NCBI GenBank assembly: GCA_020354025.1
Contig: CP070638.1
Coordinates: 1,759,140 to 1,811,855, forward strand
Direction of reading: 5' to 3'
DNA: 52,716 nt
Source of the DNA: Fidelibacterota bacterium
Lineage (GTDB): Bacteria > Fidelibacterota > Marinisomatia > SCGC-AAA003-L08 > TS1B11
Positions 43,034 to 52,052 of this stretch are shown piece after piece; the stretch's first letter is position 1, and each line of letters starts with the position of its first letter. The translations under genes were made by a program, and so were the position numbers. The notes under the pieces are model-generated. The model was not told the origin of the DNA and ran no database searches. It saw only the letters and a program-made list of their open reading frames with translations.

Positions 43034-45364
43034 TTAAAACTTGATGCTGTACCCCGCCCTCACCGATGGTAAATATTCAATGCCAAGCGCGTAATAGCCA
43101 ACCTCTGGTAGTGGTAGGTAGAAGTACATGAATGGATTTCTTCTAAGGAACAGCAGATTCTGGATCGACATAGTGAAATAAGCCTCATCGGAGCCTAGGT
43201 ATTCAGCTAATCGGTAGCCGAATCCCTCACGCAGTCTTTTTTTCCACCCAATGTCCCAGAGTATTCGTGGTGGAAACCGCACGTTGTTTTTCACCGGGGT
43301 AATATACGTGGGAAAAAGGCCGAAGTTGTTGCTGACGGGATCATAGCTAAAATGCATCATCTGGCCCGTTTCCCAGGTCCTGGGGTATCCGGACGTGAGC
43401 TGAAAAGTAGTGCTGGCGGTGATATCGGGCGTCAGGTTATATAACAGTACTGTCTTCAGGCTGTGGGTTTGATCGCCGTCGTACAGGAAAGGTCTACCGC
43501 CCTGGATGGAGGGGTAACGGCGCGTGGACCGTGACAGGGAGTAGCCGATCCAGCCCGAGAGTCGCCCCAGCTCGCCCCGGAGCAGGAATTCCGCGCCATA
43601 GGCCTCACCCTGACCCTTTTCCAGCGCGGCCGTGTAGTCATAGATGGACTCGATTGCGTTGAGGTAATCTAAGCGGTACAGGGTGGTAAGTTCCTTATGA
43701 TAAACCGTAGTGGAATACTCCAGCCGATCAGTGATCCGGCCTTCGATTCCCAGGATGTAATGGGTGGATGCCAGAGGTTCCTTTTTCAGTAGGGGATAGT
43801 AGTAATCAAGGTACTGGCTGAGCTCTACATCCTGGGTATTCATGGCTGTGACGTACTGATGGTATCGACCCCAGGCGGTTTTCAGGGTGGCACCACGGAT
43901 GTTGAGTGCCAAGGAAGCCCGTGGCTCCAAACGCCATTCGGTTTCGAGGGAGAGGCGGCTGTTGCGCAGCCCGAATTTCAACAGCAGTGGACCAGCTTCT
44001 ATCTTGTCCTGCAGATAGAAGGCCTGGAGGGTTGATTGCACCTCCGCCGAGAGCGAGGGCATTGACAGGAGACCGGCCTCGTTGAAGAAGGTGAGGTTGT
44101 TCTGTTCAAAGCCCAGCTGGAGGGTCTGATTCAGAACGGTGAAATAGGACAGACTTGCCTTGGCTGTAAAGTCTGAAACCTCATTCGTTACCCGGGTTTC
44201 ATAATTCAGGATGACATCAATGTTCGCCTCGGTGGTGTCCTCCACGCGGAATTTGATAAAGTTTCTATTATCAACCTGGAATCCGGAGTAGTACAGGTGG
44301 GACTCGAATACTAAGTTGGGTGTGAGGATCGAGCGGGTTTGGATTCCCAGGGCAGCATTCCCCGTATTGGTCAGGAAGCCGATGCTGTAGGTGCGCATGA
44401 ATGGCTGTGGAAAGTAAATCCCGAAGCGGAGGAAATCGTAGTCGATTAAATCCCGGGCATAAAAGGCGGACAGCCGCAGCCGCGTGTTCCTGACGGTTGT
44501 CTGGTAGGCGCCGTTGAAGTCGGCCATCAGGTTGGGCATTCCCATCACGATCCGGGGTACCAGATCCGTCAGTATCCGACCCGAAAGCATGGCCGTGCCT
44601 CCGAAGCGTACGGGGAACTCAATCGCACCTGTAATACCGGAAATTGACGGCCTGAACTCCCCGCGAATCCTTTCCTTGTGTCCCTCCCGCGAGGTGATAT
44701 ACAGTATTGAGGAATTCCGACCACCGTACTGGGCATCAAAGCCTCCAACCAGCATCTCGATGTTCTTGATGGCGTAAGGATTAAAAATAGCCTGCGCACT
44801 CATCGAATGCTGGGGATTGTAGATAGTCATGCCGTCAAGCTGCACCAGATTCTCCCCCGGATCACCACCCCTGACGTAGTACTGGGGGGAGATAGGATCG
44901 GAAATGGTTACGCTGGGCGAGTATTTGATGAGTTTAAAGACATCCTTCCTGAATTGAGGTACCTCCTTGAGTACCTGGGGACTGACCTCGAAGCTGGCAA
45001 TGTCCATGTCCTTCTGAATAAGGGTACCCCGGTGGGCGGTCACTTCGATGGCTTCGGTCTTCAGGATGGTTGGAGTTAACACGATGGTCTCCAGGTACAG
45101 GTCATCGGTGTCCAGCCTGATGGTCCGGCGGTGGTCTTCGTAGGCGATGTGGGTAAAACGCAGGGTGGTCTCACCAGGCCGAAGCCTCTGAATTACAAAG
45201 AAGCCGTTCATGTCCGTGGTGGTGCCCATGGTGGTGCCTTCTACGATGATATTCACGCCGATGATAGTCTCGCCGCTTTCTGCATCGGCCACGTAACCAG
45301 AGACATTTGCAGCCTGCAAGGTGGTGGAGGTAAGGAAAGCCAGTCCGGCGATGATGCTCCTCAT
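43034..45364 (-). CDS. TonB-dependent outer-membrane receptor with carboxypeptidase-regulatory-like domain
   Basis: Outer-membrane active transporter of 776 aa. Signal peptide (to about 18), a CarboxypepD_reg-like beta-sandwich (about 20-100: VSGYVADAESGETIIGVNI), a plug domain (about 110-235; YYVRGGDPGENLVQLDGMTIY, then EMLVGGFDAQYGG) and a C-terminal barrel ending in Phe. It is the SusC-like layout without the SusD partner. Its ATG overlaps the stop of the upstream barrel-like protein (ATGA) and DUF4249 follows 12 bases downstream. Substrate unknown. Confidence 0.92.
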   Translation of the reverse strand: MRSIIAGLAFLTSTTLQAANVSGYVADAESGETIIGVNIIVEGTTMGTTTDMNGFFVIQRLRPGETTLRFTHIAYEDHRRTIRLDTDDLYLETIVLTPTILKTEAIEVTAHRGTLIQKDMDIASFEVSPQVLKEVPQFRKDVFKLIKYSPSVTISDPISPQYYVRGGDPGENLVQLDGMTIYNPQHSMSAQAIFNPYAIKNIEMLVGGFDAQYGGRNSSILYITSREGHKERIRGEFRPSISGITGAIEFPVRFGGTAMLSGRILTDLVPRIVMGMPNLMADFNGAYQTTVRNTRLRLSAFYARDLIDYDFLRFGIYFPQPFMRTYSIGFLTNTGNAALGIQTRSILTPNLVFESHLYYSGFQVDNRNFIKFRVEDTTEANIDVILNYETRVTNEVSDFTAKASLSYFTVLNQTLQLGFEQNNLTFFNEAGLLSMPSLSAEVQSTLQAFYLQDKIEAGPLLLKFGLRNSRLSLETEWRLEPRASLALNIRGATLKTAWGRYHQYVTAMNTQDVELSQYLDYYYPLLKKEPLASTHYILGIEGRITDRLEYSTTVYHKELTTLYRLDYLNAIESIYDYTAALEKGQGEAYGAEFLLRGELGRLSGWIGYSLSRSTRRYPSIQGGRPFLYDGDQTHSLKTVLLYNLTPDITASTTFQLTSGYPRTWETGQMMHFSYDPVSNNFGLFPTYITPVKNNVRFPPRILWDIGWKKRLREGFGYRLAEYLGSDEAYFTMSIQNLLFLRRNPFMYFYLPLPEVGYYALGIEYLPSVRAGYSIKF

Positions 45365-46500
45365 GGCAGAACCATCCCTACCGTCAGTAGCAGACCGACT
45401 TCATAGCGCGTTACTATTTCCGGCAGTACGTTTATCATTTGATGAAGGCCGGCCCCGGCAAACAGGCCTTTGTGGTATCTGGGGCGATATTCCATGGCTG
45501 CGGTGAGGCCGACATTGACTAGCAGAATATTCCACCAGTCAATGTAATCAAATTTGTCGGGATTGAATCTGTTGCCGCCGATCCGGTAGGATAGGTTCAA
45601 CCGACCCAACCAGGAAGGCCGCAGTCGGACAAGCCACTGCTGGTGCTTACCACCGACAGCGATGGATTCGTGGCGGGAGGATTTATAGTAATACATCTCC
45701 ATTCCCGGCGCACCGCGGATATAGCGGTCCATCTGATCAGTGGGAAAATCCAGGGACAGGCGACCGTTCAGGACATACCCATCCGGCAGGATGATAGTAT
45801 CCAGCCAGAACATCAACTGACGGCGGTAGCGGTAGGGAGAGGTGATCCCTGTAGCTAAATCATTTTTCAAAGCCTTCCCCTGAGCCAACGTCCACTCCCC
45901 CACCAGCCGGCCGATGGCGTCCTCGGGCTTCTGCTTCCTTTTCTTTTTGACGCGGTGCTCCCACTGCCAGTCGCGGATTACAGCACCCCCACCGTCCACC
46001 AGTTGGGTGCGGCCATTCAGCGTCCAGCCCTTGAGGAACATCAGGGAGCCATCGTACCATATAGAGATCTTGTCAATCACCAGGGTGTCACCAGGCCGGA
46101 CTAGGTCCGCCGGTAGGTGTTTGCCCAGGGTTGTGGATAGGGATTCCGACAACGCCAGGTACTGGTCAACGGGAATATAAAGCCACTTCTTGATCTGCCG
46201 GATACCGAGCACAGGACCGGGCGTCTCGCGATTATCCCGAATCTGGAGAGGCAGCTCAGGAGCGGTTAGAGTTGAATCCTCCGGCAGGTTGATGACCAGG
46301 GTATCGGCGATGAGTTTTGAGAAGGTAAAATCCTGCGAGTATGCGCTGGTGAAAAATACCGTACAAACAAGGATTATTAGTAAAATCAAATTCTTTTGAG
46401 TCTGAATGGTAGTACCTTGCCCGATTTTTAGCTTCTGCGTTTTTAACAACTGCAGTACCTGATTATGTCCATGCATCACGGATATTATATAGACAGCCAT
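45361..46500 (-). CDS. Hypothetical outer-membrane protein, first gene of TonB operon
   Basis: I do not recognise a family. After a signal peptide (hydrophobic about 37-56, cut near SAYSQ) comes a charged soluble part (about 65-230) and a C-terminal strand-rich part that may be a small barrel (RPSWLGRLNLSYRIGG and later). The 5' end is uncertain: the ATGs at 46500 and 46476 have no Shine-Dalgarno, and a TATAAT with TTGTAT 15 bases upstream lies inside this stretch (46484-46504), so the true start may be further in, for example near ATT at 46407, which has AAGG 8 bases upstream. It overlaps the receptor gene by 4 bases. Confidence 0.65.
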   Translation of the reverse strand: MAVYIISVMHGHNQVLQLLKTQKLKIGQGTTIQTQKNLILLIILVCTVFFTSAYSQDFTFSKLIADTLVINLPEDSTLTAPELPLQIRDNRETPGPVLGIRQIKKWLYIPVDQYLALSESLSTTLGKHLPADLVRPGDTLVIDKISIWYDGSLMFLKGWTLNGRTQLVDGGGAVIRDWQWEHRVKKKRKQKPEDAIGRLVGEWTLAQGKALKNDLATGITSPYRYRRQLMFWLDTIILPDGYVLNGRLSLDFPTDQMDRYIRGAPGMEMYYYKSSRHESIAVGGKHQQWLVRLRPSWLGRLNLSYRIGGNRFNPDKFDYIDWWNILLVNVGLTAAMEYRPRYHKGLFAGAGLHQMINVLPEIVTRYEVGLLLTVGMVLP

Positions 46501-46504
46501 ATAA
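46484..46504 (-). promoter_or_regulatory. Candidate sigma-70 promoter of the TonB operon
   Basis: On the minus strand a TATAAT box (46484-46489) is preceded, 15 bases upstream, by TTGTAT. It overlaps the 5' end of the longest reading frame of the first gene. Confidence 0.4.
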
Positions 46505-46580
46505 ATACAATGGTTGTCCCATCGATGAAGCTTTGATTTTTCACTGAGGATTCCCTCCTGATCAAGGTGTCATTGAATCA

Positions 46581-46910
46581 TCAATCAGGTAGATCGTCAA
46601 GGACCTGCTTCATACTCTGGCGGTAGACCTGGAAAGCGCCTCGGCCTTCCTCCGTAAGGTGGAGCATGGTATGGGGCTTTTTATCTACGAACTCTTTCTC
46701 GATGTCAACGTACCCGGCGGCTTCCAGTTTGCTCAGGTGAGCCGATAGATTGCCCCAGGTCAGACCGGTCTGACGTACCAGGAAGACGAAGTCCGCGCTC
46801 TCGACCACGTACAGGTAGGCCATGATCAGAAGCCGTGCTGGTTCGTGGATGAGCTTATCGATCTCCGCAGCAGGCTTCAAATCTCCGCTTTGACCACTAC
46901 TCTCCGGCAT
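46581..46910 (-). CDS. Winged-helix (HTH_34-type) transcriptional regulator
   Basis: A 109-aa DNA-binding protein of the ArsR/MarR-like winged-helix group, recognised by IHEPARLLIMAYLYVVESADF and LTWGNLSAHLSKLEAAGYV (recognition helix about 53-66), then the wing with KKPHTMLHLTEEGR. No metal or cofactor site is seen. It is the last gene of an operon with three membrane proteins and overlaps the third by 14 bases; GAGGTG precedes the ATG by 4 bases. This regulator often stands beside such membrane proteins, which suggests it controls them. Confidence 0.9.
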   Translation of the reverse strand: MPESSGQSGDLKPAAEIDKLIHEPARLLIMAYLYVVESADFVFLVRQTGLTWGNLSAHLSKLEAAGYVDIEKEFVDKKPHTMLHLTEEGRGAFQVYRQSMKQVLDDLPD

Positions 46911-47550
46911 CGTACACCTCGGTTACCGGCAGTGGATACTCCCGCAGGAAGCGAACGAATAGTACTATCCCTATTAACAAGACCGCCACCGCTGGTGCAC
47001 CAACCGCGACGGCGGTGATATCGATATCTGCTAACTCATGGAATATGATATCCAAGGGCACCGGGATTGCGTACATCACACCGATCAGGTAGAGCCGGGT
47101 GAAATTCAGGAAATAGGCCCCTAGGCTGAACACGATCAGCATATTCGCCGTATAGATGCCACCGAGGAACAGGGCCGGGTTCAGCCACTCTAGTCGGGTG
47201 TTGCGGGCTACCAGGGTAAAGATAAAGATCGCCGTCCCGAAGAGTAAAGAGAGTGAGAGCAGCCATCGGGTTTTTTTCTGCCTGGACGTCCCTTCTGGAC
47301 CGAATTGAACCAGTCCCATACGGGGAGCTATAATGAATCTCTTGCCAGCCCATATTACCGCCAGAGCTAGGGCCACAATCCCGCTGAAGATTAGCATCGT
47401 AGAAAGGTGGGCCATCCCGAGATCACTCAGCAGCGCGCCAACAGCCATGGCAAACAGCATCAGCCCCAGGAAAATATCCCACAAACCGTCTTGGAAGGTG
47501 GAGCGAAAGACCTTGCGTTCAAGATCTTTTAGATCAATGGACTGAGTCAT
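46897..47550 (-). CDS. Polytopic membrane protein, paralog 3 of triad
   Basis: A 217-aa protein with six predicted helices. Layout shared with the two genes upstream: an N-terminal motif (SIDLKDLERKVFRSTFQDGLWD), two helices, a cytoplasmic segment APRMGLVQFGPEGTSRQKK, then four helices and a short charged tail. The family is unknown to me by name. Strong AAGGAGGTG Shine-Dalgarno before ATG; it starts inside the preceding gene and ends inside the regulator gene. Confidence 0.8.
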   Translation of the reverse strand: MTQSIDLKDLERKVFRSTFQDGLWDIFLGLMLFAMAVGALLSDLGMAHLSTMLIFSGIVALALAVIWAGKRFIIAPRMGLVQFGPEGTSRQKKTRWLLSLSLLFGTAIFIFTLVARNTRLEWLNPALFLGGIYTANMLIVFSLGAYFLNFTRLYLIGVMYAIPVPLDIIFHELADIDITAVAVGAPAVAVLLIGIVLFVRFLREYPLPVTEVYDAGE

Positions 47551-48190
47551 GGAGCACCTCCTTCGTCAGCGGGGGGTAATCCCGTAAAAAGCGATAGAAC
47601 AGGACTACACCGACGATCAGCATCAGAACCGACGGTATGCCATAGGCAAGCAACCATAGGCCGATCATATCGGTATGCGATTTCAAAATGACAACTATTG
47701 GAAATGGAAAAGCATAAAAAAGTCCATACAGATGAAAGCGAATATTATCGAGGAGAAAGGCCCCGCTGCTGAAAGTGACCAGACATACAGCGCTGAATAA
47801 GAGTGCCGGGAACGGGACCGGAGCGATCCAGCCGAACAAATCCTCATTCCCTACCAGACGGATCGCTAATAGAACGACTCCTATTATGAAAGAGATCGTT
47901 AGCAGAAGGGTCATATTCTTGGTTTTTGAGCGCCGGGCCGCGCTGAACGTCACCCTGCCGATGCGAGGGACTGTGATATACTTCTTCCCCGCGATGAAAA
48001 AGCCCATGCAAAGCAGGCACAGCGTTATCACAATCACACCAATCCATTCGATCACAATCCCGAATTCGAGGAGGGAAAGAGCTATCCCGAAGAGTAGCAG
48101 GAGCAGACCCAGGTAGATGTCCCATATACCATCCTGGAAAGTGGAACGGAAAGCCCGCCGTTCGATTTCCTTCAGATCGATGTTATACAC
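47534..48190 (-). CDS. Polytopic membrane protein, paralog 2 of triad
   Basis: A 218-aa, six-helix protein and close paralog of its neighbours: N-terminal NIDLKEIERRAFRSTFQDG, cytoplasmic VPRIGRVTFSAARRSKTK, four C-terminal helices. Start is GTG at 48190 with GGAG about 10 bases upstream. It overlaps the upstream gene by 8 bases and the downstream gene by 17. Function unknown. Confidence 0.8.
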   Translation of the reverse strand: MYNIDLKEIERRAFRSTFQDGIWDIYLGLLLLLFGIALSLLEFGIVIEWIGVIVITLCLLCMGFFIAGKKYITVPRIGRVTFSAARRSKTKNMTLLLTISFIIGVVLLAIRLVGNEDLFGWIAPVPFPALLFSAVCLVTFSSGAFLLDNIRFHLYGLFYAFPFPIVVILKSHTDMIGLWLLAYGIPSVLMLIVGVVLFYRFLRDYPPLTKEVLHDSVH

Positions 48191-48809
48191 TCCCAGGGGA
48201 CTCCTCTTCAGGCAGACGATAAGTCTGCAGAAAACGGATCAGCAGGTACAGTCCCACTAACAGCATGACAATCCCGGGGGCTGAAAAGTAGATGGCGTGG
48301 TTGATACCGAGCAGTGGCCCCCCGAATACCCCAAGTAGGAGAAGAGCGGCGTAGAGATAAAAGCGGCTAACCTGTTTCCAGTAAGCCAGGGCCGCGAGGG
48401 CAATGGCGACGAGGAGGCCAAAAGGTGCCATGATGAACTTCTCGAGCAACCTCCCGAAACCGTTGGGATTTCGGTTCACTGCAATGACCAGAAAGAACAT
48501 CGCTACCCCTAACAGGACAGTGAAGGTGAAGTAAGTCACGAAGAAGGATATCGTGCGTTTTTCGCGTCGCTGACGATCGGGACTGAAACGGACCAATCCC
48601 ACTCGGGGGATGGTGATCATTTTTTTCGCTGCGGGGTAGCTAGAGACCCCGATAGCGAGCAATACGCCCATCAGCCACGGTATGCCAACGACCCAGCCAA
48701 TTCCGACCGCCAGGACTAGCATGCCAAGCCCCAGGTCCAACAATCCGTCCTGGTGGTAGGAAAGGTAGGCCTTTCGTTCCAATGTCTTAAGATCGATGGG
48801 GTGTGTCAC
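48183..48809 (-). CDS. Polytopic membrane protein, paralog 1 of triad
   Basis: A 208-aa, six-helix protein, the most divergent of the three: HPIDLKTLERKAYLSYHQDG and IPRVGLVRFSPDRQRREKR. I chose GTG at 48809 because GGAGG lies 5 bases before it; a TTG frame 4 codons earlier would overlap that site. First gene of the operon, preceded by a promoter and operator. Function unknown; possible roles are sensing or transport. Confidence 0.78.
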   Translation of the reverse strand: MTHPIDLKTLERKAYLSYHQDGLLDLGLGMLVLAVGIGWVVGIPWLMGVLLAIGVSSYPAAKKMITIPRVGLVRFSPDRQRREKRTISFFVTYFTFTVLLGVAMFFLVIAVNRNPNGFGRLLEKFIMAPFGLLVAIALAALAYWKQVSRFYLYAALLLLGVFGGPLLGINHAIYFSAPGIVMLLVGLYLLIRFLQTYRLPEEESPGSV

Positions 48810-48853
48810 TTCAGCCTCCAAATTGATATTACAATGATATTTTCTATAATAAG

Positions 48854-48900
48854 TACTTTGTCACGCAAAGTAGTTTACAACCAAACACAACGCTTGTCAA
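48854..48900 (-). promoter_or_regulatory. Promoter with palindromic operator of the membrane-protein operon
   Basis: On the minus strand TTGACA (48895-48900) and TAAACT (48872-48877) are spaced 17 bases apart, a good sigma-70 pair. The perfect palindrome TACTTTG-tcacg-CAAAGTA (48854-48872) lies where transcription would start. A repressor such as the winged-helix protein of the same operon could bind it. Confidence 0.6.
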
Positions 48901-49473
48901 GAAAAACATGAGAAAAGAGGCTGTGACAGAGTTTGTATAACTGGCTCTGAAAGGCTGGCGGAATTACTGGGTATGGTTTGGATGAGAGGCGATAAACATC
49001 AATGATTACCGTCAGCTTACTACAGGAAACTCCCGATTTGTTATATCTGGATTATGTAAAAATATTATTGTAATATTTCAAAGACTTGGCAAGTCTGCAA
49101 CATAATACCAGCATGGTCATTATTATAAGACTTTTAAGCGCCAGGCAGTTGTTGTAGACGTGTGGTTCATTCCACAAGTGTATTAGTCCATTAATCAGGT
49201 TGTGGGCAGAGTACATAACGACTATGATCTGTGGTAAGCCGTCCTGGCGCAGAGCGAGGGGCGGGAAAATCCCTGAATCCATAACCGGGCTGGCATAAAT
49301 CTACTTCGGCTGAAAGCTAGCTACATTGATGTACACTTCATATTTCTATCACTATTCACACTTCATAAGAATGGCTGTTCTTATGGTGGATTCAAAGCAA
49401 AATTCGGTATCATTGTCCAGTATTGGCCTGATATGACTGGCCTAAAAAAACGGACCTAAGGCTCTGGTGGATA
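48901..49473. other. ~570-base divergent intergenic region
   Basis: It separates the minus-strand membrane operon from the plus-strand PEGA operon. A minus-strand frame (49052-49282) is low-complexity and has no credible site. The plus-strand gene is preceded by GGTGG, 5 bases from its ATG. Confidence 0.5.
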
Positions 49474-51228
49474 ATGATAGTAGTTAAATTCTCCGAATCA
49501 CTTCGTAAATATATAATATTAATGGGACTTATGTCGCTCCCAGTCTTGTTGATCGGGCAGGAGAAGCAAACACTCGCTGTCCTCGATTTCGATGCAATAG
49601 GCATTTCAGCCCAGGAAGCAAGGATTCTAACGAACCGGTTGCGCACTAATCTGGTTTTACTCGATATCTATAGTGTTATCGATCGCGGCAACATGGAACA
49701 GATATTGGAAGAGCAGGACTTCCAATTGGCGGGGTGTACTTCCGACGAATGCGCAGTAGAAGTGGGGCAGCTTCTTGGAGCGAAACTCATCCTGGCTGGT
49801 TCTATTGGAAAAATCGGGCAGATCTTCAGTATCGAGCTGAGACTCATTGAAGTGGAAACTGGAGAAATTGTTAAGTCATCCTCCTATGATGCAAAGGGTG
49901 AAGTCGATATGCTCCTGACGCAGGGTATACCAGAGGCGGCGCGAAAGATTGCCGGAATTGAAGTCGATGCTGTCCCTTCACCCCAACCCCCAGAGCCTGT
50001 TGCCACCTCCGGTACCCTGGGTATTGTCACGTCGCCTTCGGGAGCTGATCTCCACGTTGATGGAAGGAGAAGGGGCAGGACTCCGGTCTCATCACTGGAA
50101 TTGGAGGGGGGGAGGCATGCCATAAGGCTCAGTCTTAATAGGTACGAGACTCTGGATACTAATGTAGTAGTGCAGGCGGGACAACATACTATCCTACGGT
50201 TCAGTTTACTATCAATCTCTACCGGCAGCCTTAATATCTACAGCCAGCCGAGTGGAGCCGATGTCACTTTCAACGGGAGTACACAAGGTAAAACCCCTCT
50301 GTTTATCGGCAATAAGCAGGCGGGTGAGTATTCATTGACATTAAGCAAGACTGACTACAAATCATTGGATACGACCGTGAATGTGCTAGCGGGGAAAACG
50401 GCCTGGACCACTTATACCTTGAAAAGCAGGATGAGTACACTGACGATTAATTCCACACCCCTGCGCGCTGCCGTAATTATTGATGGCAAACCGAGGGGAA
50501 CCACTCCAATGTTCCGGGTGGCGTTGCTGGCGGATACGACTCATACCATCAAGTTCCAGCTAACAGGTTATAATACCGTTGAAAAGTCGGTCTTCATCAG
50601 ATCGGGACAGAATGCGCCTATTTCAGTGAAACTCGAGCAGATCACCAACCTGCTAAGCCTGGAAGGGCCTGAGGCGACGCGAGTGCAATTATTTAGAGAA
50701 GTTGGGGTGGGAACAGTATTAGAGACCTTCCACCTCCCACATGAAAAAGTCCGTCTGCCGGTGGGCAGGTACCAACTCACGGCCAGCAAGCCGGAGTTCT
50801 TTGCGTTCGATACCTCCTTCACGCTTACCAACGTCAAAGAAACTGCTATTACAGTCAGCCTGGAGAAAAAACCTCAAGGCCCTGCAGTGGTTCTATCGAC
50901 CCTGTTGCCTGGCAGTGGTTATATGTACCTGGGACGTCCTGCTAAAGGATTCCTGTACTTGGTATCAACGTTAGCACTTGCGGTGGTAGCCTACCAGTCT
51001 CACGCCGATTTCCTGAATCATGACAGGGACTACCGGGCAAATCTGCAGGACTATCGCAACGCCACCGATCAAACCCAGATATCAGCGCTACGGGATGCGG
51101 CTGGTGATAGCTATGACGCTATGACGGAAAGTCTAAGATCCCGCAACTTGATGGCCGGAATCATGGGTGCCGTGTGGGCTGTGGATTTGCTGCATATTAC
51201 TATTGATCTGAGATTGCGCTCTAAATGA
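49474..51228 (+). CDS. CsgG-like N-terminus + PEGA repeats + C-terminal membrane domain
   Basis: A 584-aa protein. Signal peptide to about 28; then a CsgG/TolB-like domain (about 30-165; LAVLDFDAIGISAQEARILT, AKLILAGSIGKIG, LRLIEVETGEIV). From about 178 come three PEGA repeats (GTLGIVTSPSGADLHVDGRRRG, SLNIYSQPSGADVTFNG, LTINSTPLRAAVIIDGKPRG) plus a fourth beta domain to about 465. The end has a membrane helix pair with LPGSGYMYLGRPAKG, a motif of DUF5683-like proteins. Probably a secreted or membrane-anchored envelope protein. It is coupled to the next gene by ATGA. Confidence 0.82.
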   Translation: MIVVKFSESLRKYIILMGLMSLPVLLIGQEKQTLAVLDFDAIGISAQEARILTNRLRTNLVLLDIYSVIDRGNMEQILEEQDFQLAGCTSDECAVEVGQLLGAKLILAGSIGKIGQIFSIELRLIEVETGEIVKSSSYDAKGEVDMLLTQGIPEAARKIAGIEVDAVPSPQPPEPVATSGTLGIVTSPSGADLHVDGRRRGRTPVSSLELEGGRHAIRLSLNRYETLDTNVVVQAGQHTILRFSLLSISTGSLNIYSQPSGADVTFNGSTQGKTPLFIGNKQAGEYSLTLSKTDYKSLDTTVNVLAGKTAWTTYTLKSRMSTLTINSTPLRAAVIIDGKPRGTTPMFRVALLADTTHTIKFQLTGYNTVEKSVFIRSGQNAPISVKLEQITNLLSLEGPEATRVQLFREVGVGTVLETFHLPHEKVRLPVGRYQLTASKPEFFAFDTSFTLTNVKETAITVSLEKKPQGPAVVLSTLLPGSGYMYLGRPAKGFLYLVSTLALAVVAYQSHADFLNHDRDYRANLQDYRNATDQTQISALRDAAGDSYDAMTESLRSRNLMAGIMGAVWAVDLLHITIDLRLRSK

Positions 51229-52052
51229 TCAGGTTCCTCAGAAAAACGATACTTCTTTTAGCCTTCATGCTGGCCTGTACTATGCCGGAGGAACCGGTAT
51301 TTGACAATCCCCTGGACCCGGAAAGCCCCGACTATGTCGGCCCGGAGACCTCGATCACCTTTGGCCCCAATGAGGGCGAAGTAAGGAAGAATGATACCGT
51401 CACTTTCTCGTGGTCCGGAAATAAGGGCGTCGTTGAGTACTCCTATCGGCTGACAGGCCCCGGTTCGCTCTGGGGGAATTGGAGCGCATGGAACACAGAC
51501 AAGTCAAAGACCTTCAGTCTGCTGAATGAGGGCGAATTTACCTTTGAGGTCAAAGGCCGGTACAGCGGTGAAACCGAAGACGAATCCCCCGCTAAAAGGA
51601 GCTTTACTATTGATGATATCCAGGGACCCGCCCTCTGGCTTTATCCCCGCCAGCAGAAGGTCCTCCCGACCCAGGAATTTGACCTGGTTCTTATCGCGGA
51701 AGACGTCGTGGACCTGATGGCCCTTTATGCCCAGGTTAGTTTTAATACGAATGTATTCACTCTCCAGTCTTATACTGTTCTGAGCTCGACTGAAGGTGGT
51801 TTACTTTACAAAAATGATGGCTCGATTATTAACCTATCAGATCCTGTTTCCCAGATCGGTTACATGAAATTCAACCTGGCTGTCGCCGGGGGGGATCCCG
51901 TTGGAGTTAGCGGCACAGGACGTGTTCTTAAGCTTAGATTTAGAAGAAATATCACTTCAGAACAATCTATCTCCATCACAGCTGCTCGCATGGCGGACAC
52001 TGAAATGCAAACAATCATTATCACCGAGAAAGTGCCAGCCGTTATCAAATGA
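51225..52052 (+). CDS. Cohesin-domain lipoprotein
   Basis: A 275-aa lipoprotein (C18 in MLACTMPEEP; the 'FDNPLDPESP' after it is common in FCB lipoproteins). About residues 35-130 form an Ig-like domain, and 140-265 look like a cohesin/dockerin-type beta sandwich (ALYAQVSFNTNVFTLQS, then VSGTGRVLKLRFRR). Cohesins here probably serve cell-surface assembly, not cellulosomes. It overlaps both neighbouring genes by ATGA. Confidence 0.8.
   Translation: MIRFLRKTILLLAFMLACTMPEEPVFDNPLDPESPDYVGPETSITFGPNEGEVRKNDTVTFSWSGNKGVVEYSYRLTGPGSLWGNWSAWNTDKSKTFSLLNEGEFTFEVKGRYSGETEDESPAKRSFTIDDIQGPALWLYPRQQKVLPTQEFDLVLIAEDVVDLMALYAQVSFNTNVFTLQSYTVLSSTEGGLLYKNDGSIINLSDPVSQIGYMKFNLAVAGGDPVGVSGTGRVLKLRFRRNITSEQSISITAARMADTEMQTIIITEKVPAVIK

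Noticed and set aside
49052-49282. 76-codon minus-strand frame between the membrane and PEGA operons
   Set aside because: Leu/Ile-rich random-looking product without a ribosome binding site.
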